Source: Phoebastria nigripes
Lineage: Eukaryota > Chordata > Aves > Procellariiformes > Diomedeidae
Direction: 5' to 3'
DNA length: 64,000 bases
Assembly (NCBI GenBank): GCA_035582835.1
Contig: JAYKAV010002778.1
Coordinates: 723,326-787,325 of the forward strand
The position numbers and the translations under genes were made by a program. Numbering within the stretch: position 1 is the stretch's first letter; each line of letters starts with the position of its first letter. Shown in pieces: positions 9,901 through 21,333 of the stretch. The notes beneath the pieces are model-generated. The model was not told where the DNA came from and searched no databases. It saw only the letters and a list, made by a program, of their open reading frames with translations.

Positions 9901-12900
9901 CAGCCACCAGTAAAGAAAACCATTCACAAGCATTTCATTGAAATATTTTTTATCTGTATAATCAGTTGGCAATTAAATAATCATTTTATTAATACTTGTT
10001 TGGTGGTGTATTTTTCCAGCCTCATATTTTTATGGTTAATTCTATAAATGGGAGGTAATTAACAATATTTTATGACCATCCAAATGTAGTTGATGATAGA
10101 AGATGTTTCTACCAAGCATAGTAAGACTGCAGAGATCAGATCCTCAGGGCCTGTGTTAAGACATTTACTCTGTCATTGTTCATTTTGGCAGGAGGCAGAG
10201 TGGATGCAAACTGACGATATTAACCAGCCCTGAAAGCAGAGCAGAGAGCTCATGCCAATGCAGCCCCCCAAACCATCCAGTAGTTCCTGGTAGATATCTT
10301 TTTTTTTTTCCCCAGTCTCTTGTCAAGCAAGAGTTCTCAGTGACAGCTATGCTCACTAGGAAGACAGCTGTCAGGGGGACAGCAAAAATAGATTGGAGTG
10401 ATTACATCTTTTTAGAAATTCTCAGAAAGTGCTGAGCAGCCACTGTCATAAAAGTTAGTGTGTTGCAGATGTCTCNGAGCAAGAATCTTAAAATTGCATC
10501 CAAAATCCCCAAATACTTTTCAAAACTATGACCATATATAGTTGGAGAATAAATTCCACATCAAAATTAAAGACGTTAATACTACAGAATTCTCATGTGT
10601 GTAAGAAAAGTTCTCATATGATATATATATACACATATGCATTTGAAGACAAATAATAATTTATAATATAAATGNTTCACAGATGCTTTATTCTTAAGTC
10701 ATTAATTGCCCTAAAGTCAAAGAGACTTTACAACAAGTTTATTCAAACACAGAAGGAGACATTCTTATTCCATTGGATTACATACTTTTCATCCTTTCCT
10801 CTGGCATCAGGAGTGTCTGTGGTTATACTTTGTCTGGCACATTGGAGCAATTTTGATAGATCTTATTTTTAGGGTTGGTAGTGTTTCTGTAAAGTAAATT
10901 GGTTTATAATACCATATTTAAATGAGGTCTGTGTTATTAAAATTTAACTTACTTGTGCAGCTGGGGGCAGAAGGGGAATGAAATGCAGAACTTTCACCAC
11001 TACAGAGTGGGTGGCAATGTGATGACTCAAATACTGTATGTGAAACTCAGATTTCCTGAAGTGTTGTCTGTAAAGAGAGCTGGCTATGTGTATGGGTCCC
11101 AATTGATCACGCTACAGTTCTTCATACTCCAAATCAGTGACATTATGTATTAGTCAAGTTCCCAATCCATTCCACTGAGCTGCTGATGTACCTCAGCGTA
11201 TTCTGTATATCTCCACTTGAAGCGTTCTCTTCCCTCTGCTATATAATAGGAGAGTAATGTCAAAATTTTTGATTACCATTACATCCAAAAATAGAATCAA
11301 ATTATTCTCTTCCATTTTCAGTCTCAGCTAGATTTTTTTGTTGAGAATAAATTAAAACCCTCTAGAAAAGAATGAATGTGCTCTAGTTTTGCTGCAAAGA
11401 ACATTTATTCTGTGTCATTTAAAGTACTGATCACAAATAATGCACATTATGTTCCATGCAATTTATTTTTGTTTCTTTTTCCTTGGTTTCTAAGGCTTTT
11501 GCAATCACACTGGTCAGTCCCTAATAACCTGGGAACCAACAGGCCAATTTCAGCCACAGATAGACATCAATAGAAGTCTCACAGGTAAAACGGTTCTGGA
11601 GGTTTTGTGAAAATCTGTAAAAGGTTAGGCAAAGCAAACTGAATTAGTGACCTCACTGAGAGAAAAAAGCATCACATGAAGTCAATGGCTTTTTATGCTG
11701 CTCAGGCATGCTGTGCATACGAGCTACAGATACTACCAACAACAGTCAGCACAGATACAACACCGAGCCAGGCCTAACATGTACTTCCTTCTTCCCAGAT
11801 AGCAGTGAGGGAATGTGGGGGTCTGCTGAAAGTATTAGGGGATGAAGGAGGTCATGATGAAAATAAGAGAGACTTGGGATTATTGCAGTGGAGGTACAGG
11901 TACGTGCAATGCAAACCCATGGGAAATCAGGTTTCACTGGTTCCACTGATGACAGAAAAAAAAATTATTTATGTTTTTCCTGTTAATAACTTTTGGAGAA
12001 AGACATGTCACATCCATTAAAACAACCAAATAAGTTTCTAAAAGGCCTGTGGGTGAGAGCCTCTGCTGGGAAAAAAAAGACTTAATTTCCTATCACAGTG
12101 GGCCAGATTCGCAGCTTGTGTGAACTGGCAGGATTAATCTGAAATGAATTGAGTTGTGCTGACATACTGCCAATTGGCCTGCTGTTTTAGGATGTTAAAA
12201 ATACTTCCAAGCAAATACAGAAAATAAACAAAAAAAATAGGCAGGAATATGTTTAGGGAAAATGGACATAAAATTACAACATGAAAAGCTGTTATGTTGT
12301 AATAAGAAATGGTAGGGAGGTAAAATATTAACTATTTTAAGATCTAATATCAAAACTAAGTAGGAGACTCATCCCTTTCTATCCCAAAACATTTCTCTGT
12401 TTTCTTTACCCTGTTACAGGAAGTAGTATCAGTTTGGCAAGAAGACCTGGTCTAGGATAAAAGCCTGAAGCATGGATACAAGGAGGAGACAGGGACTGTG
12501 AGGAGGAGTCAGTGACGTGGTGAAACATGGAGTGACGTTAGGAGACAAGAGCCTGGGAATCACTCTTGGTTGAAATGCTCAGGGTCATTTATGCTCACTA
12601 CAGCATCTCCTCTGCTGTGCTAGGAATGGACTCTAAGGCTCTGGAATCCCACCGCCCCTCTGCTGTTAGCTGATCTTTGTAAGAAGTACTGGTTAACTGG
12701 AAATACTGAGGTTAGAGGTAGCTAACAAATGACTTGGATCAACTCACATAATTTCATTTCTTTTAAAAAATAAATTCCTCCCCCCCCCCGACTGCAGGTA
12801 AGTCCAGAACTTTTTGTTCAGCTGGTTTATAATGTCTTTTTAGTTCAATTTTGAAATAATGCTGTATGGAGCAAAACCTCCAGTAGATTTCATTTTGAAA

Positions 12901-14157
12901 ATAACAATATAGATGCAACATTTTTTTCTATTTTTTTCCAGTCACAATTATTTGGCACATATGTGAGATTTGCATTTTTCTGCAAATTTACCATGTGGGA
13001 AATACATAAATAAATTGCCGACCTCTTTTTAAGAAATGCCAGGAGGTGGCGTGTGCCTACTTAATTTGCTCCCTCAGGTTCAAGCGCCGAGTTTTGCACT
13101 GCAGGTACCTGGTCATATGCATTTGCTTTCACTTGGACTTCTGCCACGTTTTAGGAACATACCAATTAGTGTTTACCAAATGAGGAACTATTCTCTAATT
13201 TGTTTGCTCATTGCTGTTCAATGTGTGTCCCAGTGGAGCATTTGTTACCTCTTCAGATTTTGCTTTTGAAACTTAATTTCCTTGTGGACTTTTGCCTTAT
13301 TGCTTATCAATACTTATCTGAGTTCTTCACAAAATGTAACATGTTAACTTGCTTTACACAGCACCTTTTTGAGATGAGTAGATAAGACACTTTTACCTCA
13401 TTTGAACTGAGGCACAGACAGATTAAGGTTTGGGATATAGAGTTTGCAATGCAGAAAACATGTTTTTTTCTGGAGTATTTGTCTGGAAGGGCAATTGCTA
13501 CTGCTATACGAAATGGCCCCTTGCAGAAGCAGTCACTGCCATATGCCTACCCACTCACTTCCAGTCTCCAGTGGTTTCCCACTCCAGTCCTGTCTCCTAG
13601 GTCTAAAGTCCATCTTTTCCTTTCTTAATCCCTCTTCAGCAACATGTGTGGAGAGGGGTGGATGTTGTTGCTTCTTTCCTGGAAAAAAAACGAAAAAATG
13701 TAAGTAGTTGCTAAGGGCAAGATAGGGTTTGTGGGTTACGGGAGAGGTGGGGAGTCCCGTAGTCCAGGGGAGCTAAAGCAAGAGGAGGGAGACTAAGTAT
13801 GGGAGATGGTAGGAGAGGAGTAGGGTAGGTGGAGGCAAAGACCCTGTGCCNTTCTCTATCTCAATCTTCCAGAGCCATATTGGCATCACTCAGTATCCTT
13901 CACCAAAAGCCCACCCAAATTTGTCTGCTTGCCTCACAGCCAGCCTCTAAACCATGGGGTCTTCCCAGCCCCTGCATGTATTTCTCATGCTTTTCTTCAG
14001 TCATCTCCTGCCAGCTTTCCTCTTGCCCATTTGCTGCTCACGTTGCCACTGCCACCAAGCTGAATTTTGCCTACAGAGCTGAAAATCTGAATAAAAGCCG
14101 CCATTACCAAAGACATACATTAAAGAGTATTTCTCAACTTTAGCATCATTAATTTTT
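6961..14157. other. single-copy sequence without recognised genes
   Basis: AT-rich sequence downstream of the CpG island, probably intron 1 of the plus-strand gene. Simple features include a T21 run at 9,252-9,272, an AT-rich alternating tract near 10,620-10,640, and a C10 run at 12,780-12,789. At 8,920 a TTTTCGTTTTAG acceptor-like site is followed by an open frame of about 35 codons, but no convincing donor or similarity was found. No LINE or LTR sequence is apparent. Confidence 0.5.
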
Positions 14158-14364
14158 TTCCCTTCCCTTCCCTTCCCTTCCCTTCCCTTCCCTTCCCTTC
14201 CCTTCCCTTCNNNNNNNNNNNNNNNNNNNNNNNNNNNNNNNNNNNNNNNNNNNNNNNNNNNNNNNNNNNNNNNNNNNNNNNNNNNNNNNNNNNNNNNNNN
14301 NNNNNNNNNNNNNNNNNNNNNNNNNNNNNNNNNNNNNNNNNNNNNNNNNNNNNNCCTTCCCTTC
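14158..14364. repeat. (CCCTT)n/(AAGGG)n microsatellite interrupted by an assembly gap
   Basis: About ten uninterrupted pentamers are visible before 14,210, then 144 Ns (14,211-14,354), then two more units up to 14,364 in the same phase. The gap therefore almost certainly hides further repeat units, and the true length is unknown. The minus strand is AAGGG, a purine tract that can form triplex or G-quadruplex structures, which would explain the sequencing failure. Confidence 0.9.
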
Positions 14365-17300
14365 TTCATGCATTTAGTTATGCCTATATGCCAAGTTCAT
14401 AAATAGAAAACTGTGATAAAGTTGTTGCTTTAACTAGTTTGTGTTGGATTCAGCAGCTTGGGAAGAGGTCGTGCCCTGATGTGATATCCATGACTATCAA
14501 AATCTGAAACTAGTTTCAGATTTGCTCTCAAGCAAGCCAGCTGGTCCTGTGTGCTTACAACCCAATTCTGTAAGCCGTATGTCCTTCATTAAGGATTCAT
14601 ATGAGGTGTCACACTGAAGTCAAAATTCCTTAGGGCCAAAACTGATCAAAAAGGTGGCAGCCAGTAAGGCCAGCATTTCCAAAGCTAGGTTACTGCTGTC
14701 AGTAAAGTAGCCTGCTGCTGTCTATCATTCATATTCTTTTTCTTTAGGCACTGGAATTTATTAATTTTGCCCAAAGTGATCTAAAACTTGCACAGCCAAG
14801 TGCCGTGTCCTGCCGTATACTTCTTAATCCCCTGAATTTATCTGTGCTCTCTGTGAGCAGGTGGGATTCTGAAATTCATCTGACGTTTACAAGCTAACCG
14901 GGATGCCCAATGAGGGAGTGAAGGATTGAGCATGTATTTAAATAGTATGTAATCTGACTAAAAAAAACCCAAAACACACAGGAAATGTACAGAGAATGCA
15001 TGTTAAAATGCAGCTTTTCGACATGGCTAACTTCTAAAACCACTTCAAGAAATGCTATTCAGAAAATCACTGACAGGGTCGATTTCTGACGTCACCTTGC
15101 CTTATGGAAGTTCATTGAAGTAAGCAAGATTGTATACATGTGAATGAACAAAATTTAGCTCAGAGTTGTTCATCTACTGTGACTGCTACGTAGAAAATGT
15201 TATCTGTTGCTTGATGATATTCTGTCCTTTATCTTGGTACGATTTTGACAGAAGAACAGATATGACATTTATACTGTGTTCAGCACATCTGAGGAAACTC
15301 ATTAAAGTTTTAAATAGAAAAATATCTATAGCCCTTTCTAACCAATCCTGTCTCTGCTGAATAGGTAATTACTGAGATTAAACAAGCGTCTCTAAATTGC
15401 TTATGTATTCCAATTGCTTCTATTTTCTGCTGGCTTTATGAATGTCCTTCTAAAGAAAGCATGAAAGAGATATTTGGTTTATTTTTTTTGAAATAGCCTG
15501 CAGAAGAAATTACTTTCATTTCAAGAATAACAACAAGTTGTTGTTTCTGAGAATAAAAACTTTATTTTGCAGTACTTGAACTGGTTTCCACTTCAAAGTT
15601 TCTGAAGCAAGAGACCTTGCATGTATTTTTAATCTTCTAAATTCAAATCCTCATAGTATTGAAGAAGATAAAATAAACAAACAAAAAATTCTAGTTGAGT
15701 TAAAATAATAATGTGACTCCTTTCTCCCAGCAAAAAGTCATTGATGAAAGGAATTGCTGTGCCTGATCCTCAAGCCTAGTTCCCGACTCCTACAGCAATT
15801 ACAGCAGTTAATTTTTTTAATCCTTGATATGATAGTGTTGGAGATGCTCTTCCCATAATCTAAGACTGTAAATAAGAAGAAANCATGATCCTGCTAAAAG
15901 ATATTCCTTTGACTTTAGCAGAACAACGATTTCATTCACAAGTTGCTGCAGCGCAAATGTGAACAGGACTAAGCACAGGCCTTAGGTTTGCTAATTTCTG
16001 TTTCTTGTTGAGTTTTCCAAGAGGAAATCATTCACTTTCTTCATGGCCTTTCGTTCATGAACCACAAAAAAGATGCAAAAATGCTACACAGTATTGGTAG
16101 TACTCATGCATAAATTGGGAGTACCGTGTTTAATGCCTTTTATCCAAAGCAGCTGGACAGATTATACAAATAGAGACTCTGCAAGAATCTCTTCCCAACT
16201 ACTTGCCTTCCAATCATTCCTAGGGTGCCTTGCACATGGTTATATAGTTATTTAAATTGTAAATGGGTCAGTGAGTAAAAGCTAGTTGCATCATGCTTTT
16301 AAAGTATCTGAATCTTTTGTTGCCTTCTTTAGAAGTTATGATGGTGTTTTTGTATGGAGAACAGAAAAAGAGGAACAACTCATTGCTTCCTTTAGAGTAT
16401 TGTTCACAGCCTGCTGATATATGGAGAGGAAAGCAAATAGGTGTAGCAATTGGAAGCACCATTCCTTGTTTGTCACATGAATGGGTTTTGAATGCAGATT
16501 TTTTTTTTTTTAAGTATAGACTTTAATCTATATGTAATGTTTTGAATCTTCAAAAGAAAGGAATCAAGTAAGTGAAAATCTATACTTTTATCTCAAAGGA
16601 ATCCTAGAAGTATAATATCCTGTTGTAACTATTGCAATATCGTGTAGTTTTCTTACTTCTAATTTATGGAAGGATAACTGGCTTACTCTAATAGCAGTCA
16701 TCTGTTTCCTCTCACTAACACGGTTTTATTGTTCAGATAATTGGACAGAATTGGCTGGTGAAAATGGTGTCTAACTGGGAAATCTTTTACTGTGTGCTGA
16801 ATTTTTACTACAGGTGTGCAGTGTTTTGTATGCATCATTAAAATGTGTGGTTCCAAGACAAAATAGACTTTAATACCAAATACACAATGTGGCAAAAGTC
16901 TGTGAAGAAAAATGCAGGTCGTCTGGAGCTAAAGGTTCTTCTTCAGGACCTTATTAAAAGCTTTCATAACGTTATGAAAAGGCCTGTTTAAAATGCTTCT
17001 GTGGCATCAAGATACAGGAGTGGGATTCTAATTTATCACATAATCACTCCCTTCGTGATTGTGCATAATAAAGCCAGAGTGAGATGCATCTGATTTCTCA
17101 TTTGTTTTCCTTTTACAAATACTAATTGAATCTTCAGAACTTCAAATCAATTCTGTAGACAGATCTGTCAGATTCACCTCTTTCCCTCCCTCCCTCATTC
17201 CTTCCCTCTTTCCCTTTTCCGTGTATCAGGATAGCTTCTCCAGAAACTGTGATGACATTCATTTTGCAATTGGAAAATAATTCCATCATATGTTGCATCA

Positions 17301-17705
17301 ATATGACTAATCATGGATGACAGTACTATCTCCTGATAGTTTTTGAAAACAGAAAAACTGATTTCACAAGGAATAAGGCTTGGCAGAATGGAAGTTCTGT
17401 CTTGCACTCATCTGGCCTTTCATGTTATGCTTAATGGATCTTGATATTCTAGTGTAAAAGGAGAAAATTGCTAATACAAAATGTTTCTCACTTAGGCCTA
17501 ATATTAAAATTTTCTTTGCTTATATTATGCAAATTAAAAAAAAAATCAGTCATTTAAAACAAACCACAACTATCAACATGTGTACTGGAGAGAAACTCAT
17601 GGCTAGAACCAAAAAATACTGTGCCATGATGTATTTCAGACCTGTTTTGATCATTTTCTGACCACCTTCAGAAGTCTTCCAGCTATAGATACATTTGCAA
17701 GTAAA
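14365..17705. other. single-copy sequence without recognised genes
   Basis: AT-rich sequence with no recognised coding or mobile-element similarity. It contains an 18-bp perfect palindrome at 16,962-16,979 and a polypyrimidine tract (CT-rich, TCCC-type units) at about 17,179-17,220. Open frames here are short and look random. Confidence 0.5.
16962..16979. repeat. 18-bp perfect palindrome
   Basis: TTTCATAACGTTATGAAA is identical to its own reverse complement and contains a central AACGTT. No spacer is present. It could be a dimeric factor site or chance; nothing adjacent clarifies it. Confidence 0.8.
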
Positions 17706-17981
17706 TCAGTCCAGGTTAGCCTCTACAGGCATAGGATCAAGTTGTTGGTTGTTACTGCTCATAGTTGATCTGCATAACCCACCAGATTTATTAACATAGC
17801 ATTTACAGTTTAAGCCATCTTCAGTATGATTTACACTGGCAATAGTATTACCTCCAAATGCAGGAGCTCNTTTTGCATAGTGTCCAAAGAATTCATGGCT
17901 TTGAATGTCTGATCTGACTTCTGTCAGGGAATCTAAACATGTTCCGATCCCACACAAGCGGGCTGTGGTCTCAGGCGTCAT
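17706..17981 (-). CDS. unrecognised 91-codon open frame, candidate exon or retrocopy fragment
   Basis: The minus strand has an ATG at 17,981 and a stop at 17,706, and the frame stays open back to a TAA about 36 bases upstream. Just upstream is a fair acceptor (CTGTTTCTCTGCAG, ending near 18,026). The product has a mixed, soluble-looking composition with no signal peptide or membrane segment; the segment GLNCKCYVNKSGGLC contains three cysteines. The 5' part (17,950-18,000) has several CpGs in an otherwise CpG-poor area, as expected for recently inserted or constrained coding DNA. One N at 17,870 leaves a residue unknown. I cannot assign a family. There is no poly(A) tail or repeat that would prove retroposition, and frames of this length also arise by chance in this window. 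Confidence 0.2.
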   Translation of the reverse strand: MTPETTARLCGIGTCLDSLTEVRSDIQSHEFFGHYAKXAPAFGGNTIASVNHTEDGLNCKCYVNKSGGLCRSTMSSNNQQLDPMPVEANLD

Positions 17982-18026
17982 CCTTCTACGGCTTCGGCAT
18001 TGCTCTCTTTCTATTTACAAAACCTG

Positions 18027-18663
18027 CAGAGAAACAGTCCTTAGTTTACAACCGCTACTTGCATGCCTGATCGTTAAGTGAAAGGCAACTGTGTGAAACA
18101 CATTTTTATTGTATTAACAGTAAAATGTTTAATGGCAAGATTAAAGGCAAACTATGTACNTTTTTTTTTCAGTATTGTTTAAAATGCAAAAGATTAACCC
18201 AGCCTGCATCTTCTCCTACTACCTTTAGACAATTTTTTTGTCATTGATTACAAACCTCTGATGTGATTACTCAGTCACTTTCATGTTGCATCTACTTATT
18301 ATTGGCTAGATGTTTCAATATTCCCTGTATTCTTGTACAGTCTTTCAAAGAGTAGGTAGAAATCATTGCTGTCACATAATCAAAGCCATCCTGAAGGAAA
18401 GACTGTCTCATTTGACCTTTTTAGAGGAACAGGCTTGCATAAACCTCTCTTCCCTCCCAGCTATGGTGGAGTACCAGAAGAAGAGGCATACTGCTTCCTA
18501 CCTCATCAGNCCCATTCCAGAGAGAAGTGGTCCATAAAATTATACCTTTCCACTTGGCTTACAACAGATTATCTTTTTTCTCTCTTGCGTAGGGCAATAC
18601 TTCTTAAAGCAAAAGGAGGAATAAAAATAAATCAAGGAACAGTTTTTTCCAGGAACTCTGTAT
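18027..18663. other. single-copy spacer before the LTR element
   Basis: I see no gene or repeat in this stretch. Two overlapping plus-strand frames of 75 and 99 codons (18,310-18,665) show no recognisable motif and are judged random. Confidence 0.45.
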
Positions 18664-18668
18664 AGTGA

Positions 18669-19264
18669 TGTGCTGGTTTGGGCTGGGATAGAGTTAATTT
18701 TCTTCACAGTAGCTAGTATGGGGCTATGTTTTGGATTTGTGCTGAAAACAGTGTTGATAACACAGAGATGTTTTCGTTACTGCTGAGCAGTGCTTACACA
18801 GAGTCAAGGCCTTTTCTGCTTCTCACCCCAGCCCACCAGGGAGTAGGCTGGGGGGTGCACAAGAAGTTGGGAGGGGACACAGCTGGGACAGCTGACCCCA
18901 ACTGACCAAAGGGATATNCCANACCATATGACGCCATGCTCAGCATATANAGCTGGGGGAAGAAGAAGGAAGGGGGGGACATTCGGAGTGATGGNGTTTG
19001 TCTTCCCAAGTCACCGTTAGGCATGATGGAGCCCTGCTTTCCTGGAGATGGCTGAACACCTGCCTGCCGATGGGAAGGAGTGAATGAATTCCATGTTTNG
19101 CTTTGCTTGTGCGCGTGGCTTTTGCTTTCCCTATTAAACTGTTTTTATCTCAACCCACGAGTTTTCTCACTTTTACCCTTCCGATTCTNTCCCCCATCCC
19201 ACTGTGGGGGAGTGAGCGAGCGGCTGTGTGGTGCCTAGTTGCCGGCTGGGGTTGAACCACAACA
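18669..19264 (+). repeat. left (5') LTR
   Basis: Begins TGTGCTGG and ends ACCACAACA, giving TG...CA termini. It carries a TATA-like CATATANAG near 18,944 with an N in the box. Upstream is a CRE-like TGACGCCA, mutated from the TGACGTCA of the right LTR. An ATTAAA poly(A) signal lies at about 19,133. Several Ns reflect assembly quality. Confidence 0.9.
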
Positions 19265-19272
19265 GTCCTTTT

Positions 19273-19290
19273 TGGCACCCAACGTGAGGC
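19273..19290 (+). other. retroviral primer-binding site, tRNA-Lys type
   Basis: TGGCACCCAACGTGAGGC begins 9 bases after the left LTR. It differs at two positions (both A for G) from the site complementary to the 3' end of tRNA-Lys1,2, TGGCGCCCAACGTGGGGC. The first change is the expected decay of a CpG. The position and the leading TGG make the call firm; the tRNA identity is from family knowledge. Confidence 0.8.
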
Positions 19291-19649
19291 TCGAAGGGTT
19301 CAATATAACAACAGATTTGATTGGAATGTGCTAGAAAGAATTTATAACTGTTACTGCTGTTTAGCTATTAATTGGCAGGCTCCTGTGCTTGCCATGGGGC
19401 TTGCTTGCCTTACTGTATAGTAGAGTCTCGTGCTCGTTAGTGGCTGCTTTTTGCTTTNGCTGCTTGCTGTACTGCTGTACTGCTGATCATCTTACTGTGC
19501 TGCGCCTGGGAACATTTTGATAACAGCAATGGTGATGCGCCTGGGCTGGCAGATGGCCAGGGCATCACTGCTGTTTCTGTGCTGCTGTACTGGACAGGCT
19601 GGAACTCCAGTGTGAACTCGAGTCNAAGGGNCTGTGACCTGTGGATGAG

Positions 19650-20260
19650 TCCACACAGGAGCAGGACACCCCAAAGCATCTGTGGCCGTGGATAAGTCCA
19701 CGCCAAAGCAGGTACATCTCAAAGCATCTGTGGCCACTTACAGTTATGTCTGTGCCGCAGCAGGTATACCTCTGAAGGGATTGTGGCCCAAGGACAAGTC
19801 AATACTGGAGAAGGCACACCTCGAAGCATCTGTGGCTGTTGATAAGTCCATGCTGCAGCAGGTACANCTTGAAGCATCAGTGGCTGTGCATGAGGTCATG
19901 CTGGAGCACCTCAAAGCGTGTGGCCATGGATAAGCCCACGACAGAGCAGGTACACCCCTGGAGGGATTGCAGCCATGGGTAAGGCCATGTTGGAGCAGGT
20001 TTACTTCTGAAGGGACTGTGGCTGTGGGTAAGGCCATGCTGGAGCAGGTATATCTCTGAAGGCATTGTGGCCCATGGAGAAGGCCACACTGGAANAGGTG
20101 CACCTCAAAGCGACTGTGGCTGTGGATAAGTCTATGCCGCAGCAGGTATACCCCTGGAGAGACTGGCTCATAGATAAGGCTCCACTTGGAGCAGGTACTC
20201 CCCTAGGCACTGCAGTCTGTGGATAAGTCCAAGCCGGAGCAGGGGCAAGGGGAGGAGTTC
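19650..20260 (+). repeat. degenerate tandem array, about 12 units of roughly 48 bp, inside the LTR element
   Basis: A recurring anchor (GCAGCAGGT / GGAGCAGGT) is spaced about 48 bases apart from 19,661 to about 20,240. It is followed by a CTCGAAGCATCTGTGGC-like or TCTGAAGGGATTGTGGC-like block and then a GATAAGTCCATG-like block. Because 48 is a multiple of three, long open frames persist on both strands. On the plus strand from 19,682 they form 16-residue repeats resembling VDKSxLxQVHLEASVA. I regard these frames as a by-product of the array, not a gene. Confidence 0.8.
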
Positions 20261-20552
20261 ATTGAAATGTTAAACCCTATGGTCTGGTCCAAAGGGACTA
20301 GGGGTGGAGGTTGTAATGNATATACCTTTAAATTGTTGTAACCCATGATTTGAGTTGCATGTTATAGGAGTTACTATAACAGGAACCACCTGAACCAATG
20401 GAGGACAAGCCTTACAAGAAGCAGTGCAAGNGCAGCAGTGACCTGACCTGAGCTGGCTTTGGTGCCCANTAACTCCANNCAACACACCACCTCTCCTGNC
20501 CTGAGTGACCACCATAACAGATGGAGCCCAAAGTCATGGACTAAATGAACTC

Positions 20553-20594
20553 TGGACATTTTGTGGACATTTGTGGACATTTTATGGACATTTT
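20553..20594 (+). repeat. short tandem repeat TGGACATTT(TG)
   Basis: Four imperfect copies of a 10-12 base unit around TGGACATTT lie in the 3' part of the LTR element's interior. They are probably the product of replication slippage. Confidence 0.75.
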
Positions 20595-20735
20595 ACAGGG
20601 GTGGTCCATAGACTAAGAGAATGATATCTGTGTATTATATCAAAGGATGGGAAGGAGGGTGGTGGTTAATGATGATGTATTGAATAGTGTGGGANCTGAG
20701 CATGACATAAATGGTATGGAATAAGGGGTGGATAC

Positions 20736-21328
20736 TGTCCTGGTTTCAGCTGGGATAGAGTTAATCTTCTTCACAGTAGCTAGTANGAGGCTNTGTTTTG
20801 GATTTGTGCTGAAAACAGTGTTGATAACACAGGGATGTGTTCATTATTGCTGAGCAGTGCTTACACAGAGTCAAGGCCTTTTCTGCTTCTCACCCCAGCC
20901 CANCAGNGAGNAGGCTGGGGGTGCACAAGAAGTTGGGAGGGGACACAGCTGGGACAGCTGACCCCAATGACCAAAGGGATATTCCATACCATATGACGTC
21001 ATGCTCAGCATATAAAGCTGGGGGAAGAAGAAGGAAGGGGGGACGTTCGGAGTGATGGCGTTTGTCTTCCCAAGTCACCGTTAGGCATGATGGAGCCCTG
21101 CTTTCCTGGAGATGGCTGAACACCTGCCTGCCAATGGGCAATAGTGAANGAATTCCTTGTTTGGCTCTGCTTGTGCGCGCAGTTTTTGCTTTNCCTATTA
21201 AACTGTNTTTATCTCAACCCACGATTTTTCTCACTTTTACTCTTCAGATTCTCTCCCCCATCCCACCGCGGGGGAGTGAGCGAGAGGCTCTGTGGTGCTT
21301 AGTTGCCAGCCAGGGTTAAACCATGACA
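20736..21328 (+). repeat. right (3') LTR
   Basis: Begins TGTCCTGG and ends CATGACA. It contains an intact palindromic CRE TGACGTCA at 20,994-21,001, a TATA box TATAAAG at 21,011-21,017, and a poly(A) signal ATTAAA at 21,197-21,202. That is the order of promoter and polyadenylation signals expected of an LTR. It is collinear with the left LTR throughout. Confidence 0.9.
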
Positions 21329-21333
21329 AGTGA

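Larger units (their letters stand above)
18664..21333 (+). mobile_element. complete non-autonomous ERVL-like LTR element with target-site duplication
   Basis: The element proper is 18,669-21,328, flanked by a perfect 5-bp duplication AGTGA (18,664-18,668 and 21,329-21,333). It has two LTRs of about 595 bp, a primer-binding site directly after the left LTR, and a purine-rich stretch just before the right LTR (AATAAGGGGTGG, near 20,720-20,732). The interior is only about 1.5 kb and has no gag, pol or env similarity; much of it is a tandem array of roughly 48-bp units. It must therefore have been mobilised by another element's proteins. The 5-bp duplication and the Lys-type primer site suggest an ERVL-like (class III) group, but this is inferred without an alignment. 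By eye the LTRs differ at roughly 35 sites plus three single-base indels, so it is not a very recent insertion. Confidence 0.9.

Noticed and set aside
14001..14373. Minus-strand frames of repeated EGKGR residues through the microsatellite
   Set aside because: This is translation of the AAGGG repeat and Ns.
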